Below are positions 25,123 to 34,672 of a DNA stretch of 52,692 nt, in pieces. Within the stretch, counting starts at the first letter, position 1, and the number at the start of each line of letters is the position of its first letter. The stretch is from the NCBI GenBank assembly GCA_017532825.1, contig JAFXIT010000054.1, positions 1 through 52,692 on the forward strand. The letters are read 5' to 3'. The position numbers and the translations under genes were made by a program. The notes under the pieces are model-generated. The model saw only the letters and a program-made list of their open reading frames with translations, did no database searches and was not told the origin of the DNA. This stretch comes from Clostridia bacterium (GTDB lineage: Bacteria > Bacillota > Clostridia > Oscillospirales > QAMX01).

Positions 25123-26325
25123 TCAATCGTCAAAGTATCCCTTATATTCGACCTTCAAATTGCTGTTCGGAAAAAGATGGCCGTGAAGCTCGATAAAGTA
25201 GTCGTCGGTCATACTTGCGATGTAATCGATAACTATCTGATTTGGATCGGCGGCCTCGTAGGGACGTTCACGGTGATAATGTGCAGAGTTGATATAGTCG
25301 ATGTGGTGGGTGAAAACGGGCGACGATCTGTTGCCGGCTCTGAGGTCATCGAGAAGCTGGCCGTACATTTCTGCCATCATGGGTTTTACCGTAGTATCAA
25401 GCTTTGCGTCTGCGGCGGCGCTGTTGTATATTTTCTTGTAGTTGTCAAGACGGGCACGTCTCAAGGACTGAAAGTGGGTAGTATCAAGCTTTATATAGGG
25501 CTTTCCGTAGCTGTTTTCTATCACGTTTACCACGAGGTTGTTGATTATCTCGGCATTTATGGACCCGATGTCCTCATTTGCAAAGGCACCCTCGTCGGCG
25601 ATGTGCGCACGTGCCGCATCCTGACGGTCCTTTCCAAGGTATGCTATGATGTCGGAAAGGCGCACAACGCTTCCCTCAAGCGTACAGGGCATTATCTCCG
25701 AGGCGTAGACAGGGTCGGTATAGCACCTTTCTATCATACGGTCAAAGTCTTCAAAGCTGTTGATAGGGCGGGGGTAGTACTCCTCGCACTCTATTTCACC
25801 GTTGTGTGCGGCAATGCCGTTAAGGACCTGAAGACTTATGTTGTAGGGGAATATACCGTCGAGGACACGTACTGAATGGATGTTATGACGGAAAAAACGG
25901 CCGGTATAGCTCAAGGACAGCTCGTTAAGGTAGGTCTCGCCCGTGTGAGCAAAGGGGGTGTGACCGATATCGTGTCCGAGAGCAATGGCCTCGATGAGGT
26001 CAAGGTTGAGATCAAGCGCTTTACCGATAGTCCTGGATATGCGAGAAACGAGCTGGACGTGGAGACTGCGGCGTGTCAGGTCATCGTTTTTATAAAGTGA
26101 AAAGACCTGCGTTTTGTCGGTATATCGGTTGTAGTATGGACAGTGGAGTATCTTGTCAATGTCGTGGACAAAGGTAGGACGCCAAACCGTGGCAAGATCC
26201 TTGGAAAGATTGCGACGCCTGATAACGTCACGGTCGGAAAAACCCGTAGACAGATTTCTGCCTGCGAGTCGGTCCTGCTCTATCTGAAGGGTGAGCTCAT
26301 TTGATAAAACTTCGAATTTTGGCAT
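25123..26325 (-). CDS. HD-domain dGTP triphosphohydrolase-like protein
   Basis: A 400-residue HD-superfamily enzyme with dGTPase features: RRSLHVQLVSRISRTIG, the HD motif in ALGHDIGHTPFAHTGE at about residues 116-131, a later His in HNIHSVRVLD and AAHNGE, and the closing Asp in RLSDIIAYLGKD. dGTPases split dNTPs into deoxynucleoside and tripolyphosphate. The products would feed the pdp, deoC and cdd enzymes of the same operon. dGTP specificity is not certain, since relatives act on other dNTPs or are allosterically controlled. AGAGGTAAAT precedes the ATG. Confidence 0.88.
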   Translation of the reverse strand: MPKFEVLSNELTLQIEQDRLAGRNLSTGFSDRDVIRRRNLSKDLATVWRPTFVHDIDKILHCPYYNRYTDKTQVFSLYKNDDLTRRSLHVQLVSRISRTIGKALDLNLDLIEAIALGHDIGHTPFAHTGETYLNELSLSYTGRFFRHNIHSVRVLDGIFPYNISLQVLNGIAAHNGEIECEEYYPRPINSFEDFDRMIERCYTDPVYASEIMPCTLEGSVVRLSDIIAYLGKDRQDAARAHIADEGAFANEDIGSINAEIINNLVVNVIENSYGKPYIKLDTTHFQSLRRARLDNYKKIYNSAAADAKLDTTVKPMMAEMYGQLLDDLRAGNRSSPVFTHHIDYINSAHYHRERPYEAADPNQIVIDYIASMTDDYFIELHGHLFPNSNLKVEYKGYFDD

Positions 26326-26336
26326 ATTTACCTCTT

Positions 26337-27644
26337 TTATCTGCTCCTTATTATACGGTAGATAAGCGGCTGTTTGGCAGGAGGAGTGTCGGTGAAGGTA
26401 AGGGCGTTGCGGAAATGCTCGGATGCCGATGCAAGTGTCTGTTCCTTTTCGGTGAATAAGCGTGCAATTACGTCACCGCATAAAATACGCTCTGAGGGCT
26501 TTTTGAACAGAAGGATACCTGCCCTGGGGTCGATGACCGAGTCGGCGGTCTGACGTCCGGCACCGAGCATCATTGCGGAAGTGCCGATTGCTTCGGCATT
26601 GCAGGAGGAGATGTACCCGTCGGTATCTGCGATAATGTCGGTTGAATATGCGGCCGAGCCGAATCGGGAGGTGTCCTTTGCATAGGATACGTCGCCGCCT
26701 TGGGCTTGGATCCATTCACAGAACTTATCAAAGGCTCTGCCGCTTTGAAGCGCATCACCTACCAGAGCGTCGGCTTCCGCGGAAGAGACGTTGAGGGAAA
26801 GCTCTATCATGGTTGAGGAAAGGGTGAGGCAGACCTCCCTAAGATCGTCCGGACCGCCTCCCTTGAGGACCTCGATCGCTTCACAGACCTCAAGAGCGTT
26901 TCCTATAGCATGTCCGAGGGGAATATCCATATTGGTAATAACCGCCGCAGTCTGTCTGCCGTGGGCCGTACCGATCTTGACCATGGTGTCGGCAAGCTCA
27001 TAGGCAAGCTCGGGGGTACGCATAAACGCGCCGCTGCCGCATTTGACGTCAAGGACTATAGAACGGCTGCCGGCGGCAAGCTTTTTGCTCATGACCGAGG
27101 AGGCTATAAGCGGTATTGAATCGACGGTCGCCGTGACGTCTCTTAAGGCATAGAGCTTTTTATCGGCGGGAGCAAGGTCTGCGCTCTGCCCGATAACGGC
27201 AAGCCCACATCTTCTGACCTGGTCGGTAAATTCTTTGGGGGAGAGGGAGGTGCGGAAGCCGGGGAAGGATTCAAGCTTGTCGATAGTTCCGCCCGTGTGT
27301 CCGAGCCCTCGTCCGCTCATCTTTGCAACGGTGCCGCCTGCGGTTGCTACGATGGGGGCGACGATCATTGTCGTCTTGTCGCCGACACCGCCGGTAGAGT
27401 GTTTATCAACGCTTTTGGAACCAAACTCACTCAGATCAACGCTGTCTCCCGAGAGAGCCATCGCCTCGGTAAGCTCAAAGGTCTCTCTGTCACTCATTCC
27501 GTTGAACCAAACCGCCATCAGCCAGGCTGAGATCTGGTAATCGGGGATCTGACCGGAGACGTACTGACCGATCATTGTAAATATTTCCTCACGGGAAAGC
27601 TCTTCGCCGTGCTTTTTCTTTTCGATTATATCGTACATTCTCAT
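26337..27644 (-). CDS. pdp: Pyrimidine-nucleoside phosphorylase
   Basis: 435 residues, a phosphorylase that splits thymidine, deoxyuridine and uridine to base and (deoxy)ribose-1-phosphate. The glycosyltransferase family 3 pattern is clear: IGQYVSGQIPDYQISAWLMA, the phosphate loop KHSTGGVGDKTT at about residues 81-92, MSGRGLGHTGGTIDKLES, and the LDVKCGSGAFM segment. Length fits Pdp of Gram-positives. GGAGGATC lies 7 nt before the ATG at 27644. It is encoded after cdd with a 17-nt gap. Confidence 0.95.
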   Translation of the reverse strand: MRMYDIIEKKKHGEELSREEIFTMIGQYVSGQIPDYQISAWLMAVWFNGMSDRETFELTEAMALSGDSVDLSEFGSKSVDKHSTGGVGDKTTMIVAPIVATAGGTVAKMSGRGLGHTGGTIDKLESFPGFRTSLSPKEFTDQVRRCGLAVIGQSADLAPADKKLYALRDVTATVDSIPLIASSVMSKKLAAGSRSIVLDVKCGSGAFMRTPELAYELADTMVKIGTAHGRQTAAVITNMDIPLGHAIGNALEVCEAIEVLKGGGPDDLREVCLTLSSTMIELSLNVSSAEADALVGDALQSGRAFDKFCEWIQAQGGDVSYAKDTSRFGSAAYSTDIIADTDGYISSCNAEAIGTSAMMLGAGRQTADSVIDPRAGILLFKKPSERILCGDVIARLFTEKEQTLASASEHFRNALTFTDTPPAKQPLIYRIIRSR

Positions 27645-27661
27645 TATTCGATCCTCCGAAT

Positions 27662-28072
27662 TCAGTCAACGGATGAAAAGCTTTCGGGCAGAATTGCCTC
27701 AAGGGTAAATTCCCTAATGTTTTTTCCGTCAGAAAGAAGGACGGTAAAGTCACGCTTGCAAAACTCGGTCATTACCTGTCGGCACACTCCGCACGGCGGA
27801 CAGAAATCATTTACATCCTGATCTGCCTTGCCGCCGACAACGGCTATTGCCGAGAAGTCACGCTCGCCTGCATGAACGGCGGTGAAAAAGGCAACACGCT
27901 CGGCGCATACCGTGGGGGAGAAGGAGACCGATTCAATATTTGCGCCGGTATATACTCTGCCGTCGGCGGTAAGCAATGCGGCGCCAACGGCAAAGTTTGA
28001 ATAGGGACAGTAGCTTTTCTTGCGGGCCTCTATTGCCTTGCTGACCAGCATTTCAGCGGTTTCTTTTTTCAA
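27662..28072 (-). CDS. cdd: Cytidine deaminase
   Basis: A 136-residue zinc enzyme that turns (deoxy)cytidine into (deoxy)uridine. The substrate and Asn segment SYCPYSNFAVGAA is at about residues 19-31, GANIES follows, the zinc and general-acid motif is TVCAER with Cys and Glu, and the other zinc cysteines are in CPPCGVCRQ. TTG at 28072 is the start, with GGGGAGG 8 nt upstream. It sits between deoC and pdp, the classic deoxynucleoside catabolism grouping. Confidence 0.96.
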   Translation of the reverse strand: MKKETAEMLVSKAIEARKKSYCPYSNFAVGAALLTADGRVYTGANIESVSFSPTVCAERVAFFTAVHAGERDFSAIAVVGGKADQDVNDFCPPCGVCRQVMTEFCKRDFTVLLSDGKNIREFTLEAILPESFSSVD

Positions 28073-28115
28073 CTCGATAACCTCCCCGTCGGATCAAAAA
28101 TAGGTGCGGATAGAC

Positions 28116-28784
28116 TCAGTAGCTTGCCTTACTCTGCTCGTTTTTGGCGATCTTAACGATACGGCTGGTGCCCAGACGGGATGCACCGAGCTTGATAAAG
28201 TCCTCGGCATCCTCAAGTGAAGAGATACCGCCTGCGGCCTTTATCAGTACGTTGCTACCGACGTGCTTTGCAAAGAGTTCAACGTCCTCACGGGTCGCTC
28301 CGCCGGTAGAAAAGCCGGTGGAGGTCTTGATGTAGTCGGCGCCGGAAAGGGTCACAAGCTCGCACATCTTGATCTTTTCGTCATCTGTAAGAAGACAGGT
28401 CTCTATGATGACCTTGAGGATCTTGTCACCGCAGGCAGCCTTGAGAGCCTTGAGCTCTGCAAGGATGGCATCGTATTTTTTAGCCTTGAGGTCTCCGACG
28501 TTTATGACGGTGTCGATCTCGTCGGCGCCGTTTTCAAGTGCATCCTTGCACTCAAATACCTTTGTGGCGGTAGTGGAATATCCGTTGGGGAAGCCGATGA
28601 CGGTGCATATCTTGAGCCTGTCTCCGACGTATTCCTTAGCCTGCTTGACGTGGGAAGCGGGGATGCAGACGGAAGCTGTGGAGAATCTGATGCCGTCGTC
28701 GCATATTGACTTGATATCGTCCCAGGTTGCACCCTGAGCAAGAAGGGTGTGATCGCACTTTGAGAGGATGTCGGAAAGATTCAT
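28116..28784 (-). CDS. deoC: Deoxyribose-phosphate aldolase
   Basis: 222 residues, class I aldolase that cleaves deoxyribose-5-phosphate to acetaldehyde and glyceraldehyde-3-phosphate. Seen: [11 protein letters not shown] near the start, the Schiff-base Lys in [16 protein letters not shown] at about residues 153-168, the second active-site Lys in [10 protein letters not shown] and a phosphate-binding [10 protein letters not shown]. First gene of the minus-strand operon; GAGGTC precedes the ATG. No phosphopentomutase (deoB) gene lies in this operon, so that step must be encoded elsewhere. Confidence 0.96.
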   Translation of the reverse strand: MNLSDILSKCDHTLLAQGATWDDIKSICDDGIRFSTASVCIPASHVKQAKEYVGDRLKICTVIGFPNGYSTTATKVFECKDALENGADEIDTVINVGDLKAKKYDAILAELKALKAACGDKILKVIIETCLLTDDEKIKMCELVTLSGADYIKTSTGFSTGGATREDVELFAKHVGSNVLIKAAGGISSLEDAEDFIKLGASRLGTSRIVKIAKNEQSKASY

Positions 28785-28837
28785 TTAAATGACCTCGTTT
28801 CTTTATGGTTGTAGACAGTGTTTTTGTATTCCATACT

Positions 28838-28846
28838 ATTTTACCA
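28838..28846 (-). promoter_or_regulatory. Candidate extended -10 promoter of the deoC operon
   Basis: On the minus strand TGGTAAAAT (28846-28838) is an extended -10; the -35 region is AT-rich without a clear match. Predicted +1 near 28831 gives a 47-nt leader. I saw no evident operator. Confidence 0.5.
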
Positions 28847-28901
28847 TATCTTAAATAAAAAATAAAGAGGATATTGATATAAAGAAAAAGGTCTGTACCT
28901 A

Positions 28902-28930
28902 TTCACAAGGACAAGTTTTTGTGGTATAAT
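28902..28930 (+). promoter_or_regulatory. Sigma-A promoter of galK operon
   Basis: TTCACA (28902-28907) and TATAAT (28925-28930) with a 17-bp spacer and extended TGG. Predicted +1 is near 28937. It diverges from the deoC promoter about 60 bp away. Confidence 0.85.
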
Positions 28931-28995
28931 ATTCAGCGGGGGTAGCAGTACCTTTTTTGTCTGTGCCTGCTTATACACGAAAAGAGGTTTAACCA

Positions 28996-30162
28996 ATGGA
29001 TAGAGAAAACATGAAGCAGCTTTTTGAAGAGCTTTACGGAAAGGGTGAAGAACCCAGATTGTTTTTTGCACCCGGTCGCGTAAATCTTATAGGTGAACAT
29101 ATAGACTACAACGGTGGCCTTGTCTTTCCGGCCGCCCTTACGCTTGGCAACTACGTTATGATACGCAAAAACGGAACAGATATGCTCAACCTTGCCGCAG
29201 ACGACCTTCCCGGTGTCACCGCACATGCCAAGCTCTCCGAGCTTGACTCCAAGCGTGGCAAGGATTGGGGTGCATATCAGTTCGGCGTAGTGGACGAGCT
29301 GATGAAGGCGGGCAAGAAGGTCTGCGGTGCGGATATGCTATTTTCCAGCACACTGCCCTTCGGAGCGGGCCTTTCGTCCTCTGCATCCATCGAGGTGGTA
29401 ACCGGATACGCTATGCTTGAGCTCAACGGTGAGAGCATGGATATGACCGAGCTGTCGCTTCTTACCCAGCGTGCCGAAAACAAGTTCGTCGGCGTTAACT
29501 GCGGCATTATGGACCAGTTTGCCTGCGCAAACGGTGAGGTCGACTGCGGAATGCTGCTCGACTGCGCAAGCGTAAAGTCCGAGAGCGTGCCGCTTAATCT
29601 CGAGGGCTATTCCATAGTCATCGGCGATACCAAGAAAAAGCGCGGCCTTGCAGACTCCAAGTACAATGAACGCCGTGCCGAGTGTGAGACGGCTCTGGAG
29701 ATACTTAAAAAGTCGGAGCCCAAGCTTAATAACCTTTGCGAGCTTTCCGCCGAACGGTTTTATGCGATTGCCGACACCATAACCGACGAGACCGTCCGCC
29801 GCCGTGCCGAGCACGTCGTATGCGAAAACGACCGTGTAAAATCTGCCGCAAGGGCGCTTGCAGACAAGAATATCGAAGAGTTCGGAAAGCTGCTTAACAG
29901 CTCCCACTATTCTCTGCGCGATCTTTACGAGGTCACCGGCAAAGAGCTTGATGCAATGACCGATATATCAAGGAAGCACCCCGGATGTATGGGAAGCAGA
30001 ATGACGGGCGCAGGCTTCGGCGGTTGCACTATAAGCATAGTAAAGAGCGAATTTGTAGAAGAGTTTATTGAAAACGTTAGAAAAGAGTACCGTGAGGTTA
30101 CCGGTCTCCCCGGTGAGATCTACGTTTCCACCGCAGGGAAGGGGCCGCACGAGATCAACTGA
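28996..30162 (+). CDS. galK: Galactokinase
   Basis: A 388-residue GHMP kinase that phosphorylates galactose at C1, the first step of the Leloir pathway. Seen: the galactokinase signature GRVNLIGEHIDYNGG at about residues 28-42, the ATP loop LPFGAGLSSSASIE, the catalytic Asp in CGIMDQFAC, and GSRMTGAGFGG near the C-terminus. No galT or galE is adjacent; the genes after it are unrelated housekeeping genes. AGAGG precedes the ATG. Confidence 0.96.
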   Translation: MDRENMKQLFEELYGKGEEPRLFFAPGRVNLIGEHIDYNGGLVFPAALTLGNYVMIRKNGTDMLNLAADDLPGVTAHAKLSELDSKRGKDWGAYQFGVVDELMKAGKKVCGADMLFSSTLPFGAGLSSSASIEVVTGYAMLELNGESMDMTELSLLTQRAENKFVGVNCGIMDQFACANGEVDCGMLLDCASVKSESVPLNLEGYSIVIGDTKKKRGLADSKYNERRAECETALEILKKSEPKLNNLCELSAERFYAIADTITDETVRRRAEHVVCENDRVKSAARALADKNIEEFGKLLNSSHYSLRDLYEVTGKELDAMTDISRKHPGCMGSRMTGAGFGGCTISIVKSEFVEEFIENVRKEYREVTGLPGEIYVSTAGKGPHEIN

Positions 30163-30176
30163 TCGGAGGATAAAGG

Positions 30177-30710
30177 ATGTCTGGTAACGGATACATACGT
30201 GACGAGCTGGATATTAAATTTTTAATCTTGTTTGTCATGGCCGAGATAAATATGCCGGTGTCGCTGGATGATGTTTTCGGCACGGTATTTGTCGATGACG
30301 CAATGGACTATTTCAGCACCTCGTCGGCTTTTTATGACCTTATAAACAGTGGACATATAAACGACACCCCCGAAGGGTATCTGATCTCCCTGAAGGGGCG
30401 TGATGCCGTGGAGACCTACAGCGACAGATTGCCGCCAAGCGTTAAGCGTAAGGCACAGCAGGCCGCTTTGCAGACGACCGTCCGTATAAAGCGGGAAAAC
30501 AGCCCGTCCTGCACCGTCGAGGAAAAGGGCGAACGAAATATAGTCGTTAAAATGAGCATCAGTGACGGCAAAAACGAGCTAATGAACCTTGAGATGCTGG
30601 TGGTTAACCGTGAACAGGCTCATGTGCTTGAGACCAATTTCAAGACAAACGCCGACAAAATATACAACGCTGTTCTAAACGACCTTTTAAAGGATTACAA
30701 GAAAAACTAA
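30177..30710 (+). CDS. DUF4364 family protein
   Basis: 177 residues. The N-terminal half (about residues 12-75) looks like a winged helix (LDIKFLILFVMAEINMPVSLDDV, then an ISLKGRDAVE wing), the C-terminal half is mixed alpha/beta. DUF4364 proteins are widespread in Clostridia and thought to be DNA-binding regulators, but targets are unknown. It is 14 nt after galK with GGAGG before the start, so it could sense something related to the operon, though that is a guess. Confidence 0.75.
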   Translation: MSGNGYIRDELDIKFLILFVMAEINMPVSLDDVFGTVFVDDAMDYFSTSSAFYDLINSGHINDTPEGYLISLKGRDAVETYSDRLPPSVKRKAQQAALQTTVRIKRENSPSCTVEEKGERNIVVKMSISDGKNELMNLEMLVVNREQAHVLETNFKTNADKIYNAVLNDLLKDYKKN

Positions 30711-30725
30711 GAGGTAAGTACGGTT

Positions 30726-31940
30726 ATGAAAATTACAAAGCTTTTATCTGCCGCTTTGGCAGCCGTTATGCTTTTGGGACTTGTCGCATGCGGAGGAAAC
30801 GGGCCCATACCCGCCGAAACGACAGCACAGCCTCCCGTAACGACCGCAGGCACAACTGCCGATACGTCCGCAGGACCGTCTTCGACCAATGATACCACAG
30901 CAGGCACTACTGCGCCTGACACGACCCAGGGATCTACCGCAGCGCCCGGTACTACGTCCGAGTCCACTCCTCCTGTGACTACGGAGGATACTACGCCCGT
31001 CACCCCCTCCAGGATAAACTATCTTACCGGACTTCCGCTTGATTACGGTGAGGACGGCACACGCAGGCCTACTCTTGTAGTTATAAACAACATCCGTATC
31101 GCCCTTCCGCAGTCGGGTCTTGTCGACGCCGACGTTATATACGAGGTTGAGGCAGAGGCGAATATAACAAGGCTCCTCGCAGTCTATTACAACCCCGAAA
31201 AGGTTTCGAGGATAGGTACGGTCCGTTCCACACGCTCGGTGATAGTCAACATCACCCTCGGACTGGATGCAGTCATGGTACATGCCGGCGGCTCGCCCCA
31301 GGCTCTTGCCGATATAGAAAGACTCGGATGTACTGCAATAAACGCCCAAAGATACGGAACTACGTTTTATTACGACGAGGACAGAATGGACCAGAAGGGT
31401 ATGGAGCACAGTCTTTATACTACAGGTACCAAGCTTATGACCCGCTGGAATACCCTTCGTGCAAACGGAACAAGGACGACCCTCAAGCAGGGCTATGACA
31501 GTCCCTTTACCTTTGCGGCAGAGGAGTATATTCCCGTCGGACAAAGCGCCCAGAGGGTACAAACGGTCTACGGCGTTGTAAACCCCTATGCTCCCTTCTT
31601 CTATTTCAACAAAGAGACCGACACCTACTACAGATATGAGTTCGGAACCTACCACATCGATGAAAACACCGGAGAACAGCTGTCCTTTAAGAACATTCTT
31701 GCTCTTTCGGTTCCCTCAAAGGTAGTTGACTCCGAGGGCAGACGTCAGTTTGAGGACGTCGGCACCGGCACGGGATATTATATCTCCAACGGTACTGCCG
31801 TACAGATCTACTGGTCCAAGGCAAGCGAGACCTCTCCGATGGTCTATAAGAACCTCGACGGCAGTATTCTTGAACTCAACCCCGGAAAAACATTTGTCAG
31901 CTATGTTAACGGTATGTCTAATATAAAGATCACCGGCTGA
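30726..31940 (+). CDS. DUF3048 family lipoprotein (YerB-like)
   Basis: 404 residues. A lipoprotein signal peptide ends in the lipobox LVAC with Cys at about residue 21. A Thr/Pro/Ala/Ser-rich linker of about 75 residues follows, a likely wall-spanning spacer. The DUF3048 domain starts at NYLTGLPLDYG and includes VVINNI and a conserved TVRSTRS segment. YerB-like proteins are cell-surface proteins of unknown activity. LspA encoded at 15.2 kb would process it. Confidence 0.88.
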   Translation: MKITKLLSAALAAVMLLGLVACGGNGPIPAETTAQPPVTTAGTTADTSAGPSSTNDTTAGTTAPDTTQGSTAAPGTTSESTPPVTTEDTTPVTPSRINYLTGLPLDYGEDGTRRPTLVVINNIRIALPQSGLVDADVIYEVEAEANITRLLAVYYNPEKVSRIGTVRSTRSVIVNITLGLDAVMVHAGGSPQALADIERLGCTAINAQRYGTTFYYDEDRMDQKGMEHSLYTTGTKLMTRWNTLRANGTRTTLKQGYDSPFTFAAEEYIPVGQSAQRVQTVYGVVNPYAPFFYFNKETDTYYRYEFGTYHIDENTGEQLSFKNILALSVPSKVVDSEGRRQFEDVGTGTGYYISNGTAVQIYWSKASETSPMVYKNLDGSILELNPGKTFVSYVNGMSNIKITG

Positions 31941-31970
31941 TGCTATCAATGAAAGGAAAGACCTACCCAT

Positions 31971-33038
31971 ATGTTTGAAAAATTGGCATTGCTTGAGGAA
32001 CGTTACAAGGAAATAGAAGCTCTTCTTGCTACTCCCGAGATCTTTAACGATCCTCAGGAGTCTGCCAAACTGCTCAAGGAACAAAAGGATGCGGCCGAAG
32101 TCGTAGAAGCCTACAGAGAGTATCTGGCGGCTCAGACTGCTCTCGAAGAGGCACAGGAGCTTATGCACGGCGGAGACGCCGAGCTAAAGGAGCTTGCTGC
32201 AGAAGAGTATGCCGTTTCGAAGGAAAAGATGGCCGAGCTTACCGAGAAGCTCAAGCTGCTCCTGCTGCCCAAGGATCCTAACGATGAAAAGAACGTCGTC
32301 GTTGAGATCAGAGGCGGTGCGGGCGGTGAGGAAGCCGCACTTTTTGCCGGTACTCTATACAGAATGTACGGAATGTATTCCGATGCAAGAAACTGGAAGT
32401 TTGAAGCTATAAATGCAAACGAGACCGAGCTTGGCGGCTTTAAGGAAGTCAGCTTCCTGATAGAGGGCTTCGGCGCATATTCTCGTCTGAAGTTTGAAAG
32501 CGGTGTGCACCGTGTCCAGCGTGTCCCCGACACCGAAGCATCGGGACGTATCCACACCTCTACGGTCACCGTAGCGGTCCTTCCCGAAGCGGAGGACGTC
32601 GACGTCGATATAAATCCGGCAGATCTTAAGATAGACACCTACCGTTCGGGCGGTGCAGGCGGTCAGCACGTCAATAAGACCGAGTCCGCCATACGCATAA
32701 CCCACATTCCTACGGGTGTTGTGGTCGAATGTCAGGACGAAAGAAGCCAGCATAAGAACCGTGATAAGGCTATGAAGATCCTTAAGACTAAGCTTCTTGA
32801 CGCAGCCCGTTCGGAGCAAAGCGAGCAGATCGCCTCCGAAAGGCGCAGTCAGGTCGGTACCGGAGATCGCAGTGAGCGTATCCGTACCTATAACTTCCCC
32901 CAGGGAAGGGTTACCGACCATCGTATCGGTCTGACTCTTTATAAGCTTGAGGATTTTCTCAACGGCAATATCGACGAGATGGTCAATGCGCTTATAACTG
33001 CCGACCAGGCAGAACGTCTGCGTGCAAACGAGGACTAA
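31971..33038 (+). CDS. prfA: Peptide chain release factor 1
   Basis: 355 residues. RF1 reads UAA and UAG. The codon-recognition tripeptide region reads [13 protein letters not shown] (P-x-T, as in RF1 rather than the SPF of RF2) and the peptidyl-tRNA hydrolysis motif GGQ sits in [14 protein letters not shown] at about residues 224-237. Length and the C-terminal [12 protein letters not shown] are standard. AAAGGAAAG precedes the ATG. Confidence 0.97.
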   Translation: MFEKLALLEERYKEIEALLATPEIFNDPQESAKLLKEQKDAAEVVEAYREYLAAQTALEEAQELMHGGDAELKELAAEEYAVSKEKMAELTEKLKLLLLPKDPNDEKNVVVEIRGGAGGEEAALFAGTLYRMYGMYSDARNWKFEAINANETELGGFKEVSFLIEGFGAYSRLKFESGVHRVQRVPDTEASGRIHTSTVTVAVLPEAEDVDVDINPADLKIDTYRSGGAGGQHVNKTESAIRITHIPTGVVVECQDERSQHKNRDKAMKILKTKLLDAARSEQSEQIASERRSQVGTGDRSERIRTYNFPQGRVTDHRIGLTLYKLEDFLNGNIDEMVNALITADQAERLRANED

Positions 33039-33040
33039 AG

Positions 33041-34054
33041 ATGGATACCCTCTTGTTAACTGCAGAGCAGACCGATAAGGCAGGGGAGATATTAGCTCAC
33101 GGTGGCATAGTTGCCATACCGACAGAGACGGTATACGGCCTTGCAGCGTCGGTCTATGATACCAACGCTATTGAAAACGTATTCAAGGCAAAGGGTAGAC
33201 CACAGGATAATCCTCTGATCGTCCATATCTCCTCTTTGGAACAGCTTACTTCAGTCGCAAAAAACATCCCGCCCGAAGCATACGAGCTTGCTAAACGGTT
33301 TTGGCCGGGACCGCTGACGATGATCCTTGATAAGCAGGACAGTATATCTGATACGGTTACTGCGGGATTTTCTACCGTTGCAGTGAGATTTCCCTCGCAC
33401 GAAACGGCCTTAAGGATAATATCTGCGGCCAATGTGCCGCTTGCCGCACCCTCGGCAAACCTTTCGGGCAGTCCGAGCCCCACCGAGGCGGGACACGTCT
33501 ATGCCGATCTCAACGGCAGGATCGATGCCATCGTTGACGGCGGAAGCTGCAGTGTGGGCGTCGAGTCTACGATAGTTTCCCTCTTTGAAAGACCTTTCCG
33601 CCTGCTTCGTCCGGGTGGAATCACCCTTGAACAGCTACAAAGCGTGCTCGGAGAGGTGGTCGTAGACCGTGCAGTTACCGCAAAGCTTTCCGAGAACGAA
33701 AAGGTACGTGCTCCGGGGATGAAATACCGTCACTATGCCCCCAAAGCTCCGGTACGGGCCGTGAAGGGGAGCGGCAGGGATACGGCGGAGTATATCCGTT
33801 CGAGAATTACCGAAAAAACGGCTGTTATCTGTTACAGAGAGTATGCTGACGAGTTTAGTAACTGCTATGTTTACGTCTACGGTGACGAGACTGCAAAGGA
33901 CGAGCTGGCAAGAAACCTGTTTTCGGTCTTGAGAGAGACCGATGCGGCATGCCCGGATATTATATATATCCAGTGTCCGGACGATTCGGGTATCGGCCTT
34001 GCTGTTGCAAACAGAATAAAAAAAGCGGCAGGATTTGATATTACGGAGCTTTAA
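33041..34054 (+). CDS. L-threonylcarbamoyladenylate synthase (Sua5/YwlC type)
   Basis: 337 residues. Makes TC-AMP from threonine, bicarbonate and ATP for t6A37 of ANN-decoding tRNAs. The YrdC domain has AIPTETVYGLAASV, KAKGRPQDNPLIVHI and SAPSANLSGSPSPT. A linker with KYRHYAPKAP leads to the C-terminal Sua5 domain, so this is the long Sua5 type. It starts 2 nt after prfA; the two are often neighbours. Confidence 0.95.
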   Translation: MDTLLLTAEQTDKAGEILAHGGIVAIPTETVYGLAASVYDTNAIENVFKAKGRPQDNPLIVHISSLEQLTSVAKNIPPEAYELAKRFWPGPLTMILDKQDSISDTVTAGFSTVAVRFPSHETALRIISAANVPLAAPSANLSGSPSPTEAGHVYADLNGRIDAIVDGGSCSVGVESTIVSLFERPFRLLRPGGITLEQLQSVLGEVVVDRAVTAKLSENEKVRAPGMKYRHYAPKAPVRAVKGSGRDTAEYIRSRITEKTAVICYREYADEFSNCYVYVYGDETAKDELARNLFSVLRETDAACPDIIYIQCPDDSGIGLAVANRIKKAAGFDITEL

Positions 34055-34072
34055 GCTTGGGGAGGGAAGGGC

Positions 34073-34666
34073 GTGAGCCTTCTGATAGGGATTACCGGCG
34101 GAAGCGGATGCGGCACGACCTCGGTCGGAAATATACTGGCTGAAAAGTACGGCGTTTTGTTTATTAACGCCGACGAGGTATATCACAGACTCCTTGCAGA
34201 GGATGCCGTCCTGTTAAAAAAGCTTTCGGATGCCTTTGGCAGTGGTATTATCGTCAACGGAGCGCTTGACCGCAGAGCTCTTGCGAGTATAGTCTTTAGC
34301 GATAAAGACAAGCTTGCGCTTCTCGAATCCATTACCCATCCTGCGGTCGTTGCAGAGATCGATCGAATAATTTTTGAAAAAAAGCCCGAGGTTGCCGCAG
34401 TTGAGGCAATAGCCCTCATAGAGTGCGGGATCTCTGAACGGTGCAATGCCGTGATAGGAGTTTTAGCTCCGTATAAAAAGCGGATAGAGCGGATAACAGC
34501 CAGAGATAAGATCACGGCTGATGCCGCATCCGAACGGATAAAGGCACAAAAGGACGATGCCTTTTATCTTCAAAGATGTAACTATGTAATTCAAAACGAC
34601 GGTACACTCGAGCAACTGGAAAGCTCTGTTGACGAGGTATACCGTGCGATTATAATGAGAGGATGA
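34073..34666 (+). CDS. coaE: Dephospho-CoA kinase-like protein with altered P-loop
   Basis: 197 residues with the CoaE layout: N-terminal P-loop, INADEVYHRLL (DAD-like), ITHPAVVAEI, a PLLFE-like ALIECG, RDKITADAASERIKAQ lid segment and a C-terminal YVIQNDGTLEQL. It would phosphorylate dephospho-CoA, the last CoA step. The P-loop reads GGSGCGTTSV, where the family normally has Lys after the last Gly (GxGKST), so the ATP-binding Lys is a Thr (codon ACG; AAG would be Lys). It may be a divergent or impaired CoaE, or a sequence error. GTG at 34073 follows GGGAGGGAAGGG. Confidence 0.75.
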   Translation: MSLLIGITGGSGCGTTSVGNILAEKYGVLFINADEVYHRLLAEDAVLLKKLSDAFGSGIIVNGALDRRALASIVFSDKDKLALLESITHPAVVAEIDRIIFEKKPEVAAVEAIALIECGISERCNAVIGVLAPYKKRIERITARDKITADAASERIKAQKDDAFYLQRCNYVIQNDGTLEQLESSVDEVYRAIIMRG

Positions 34667-34672
34667 AGTTTT

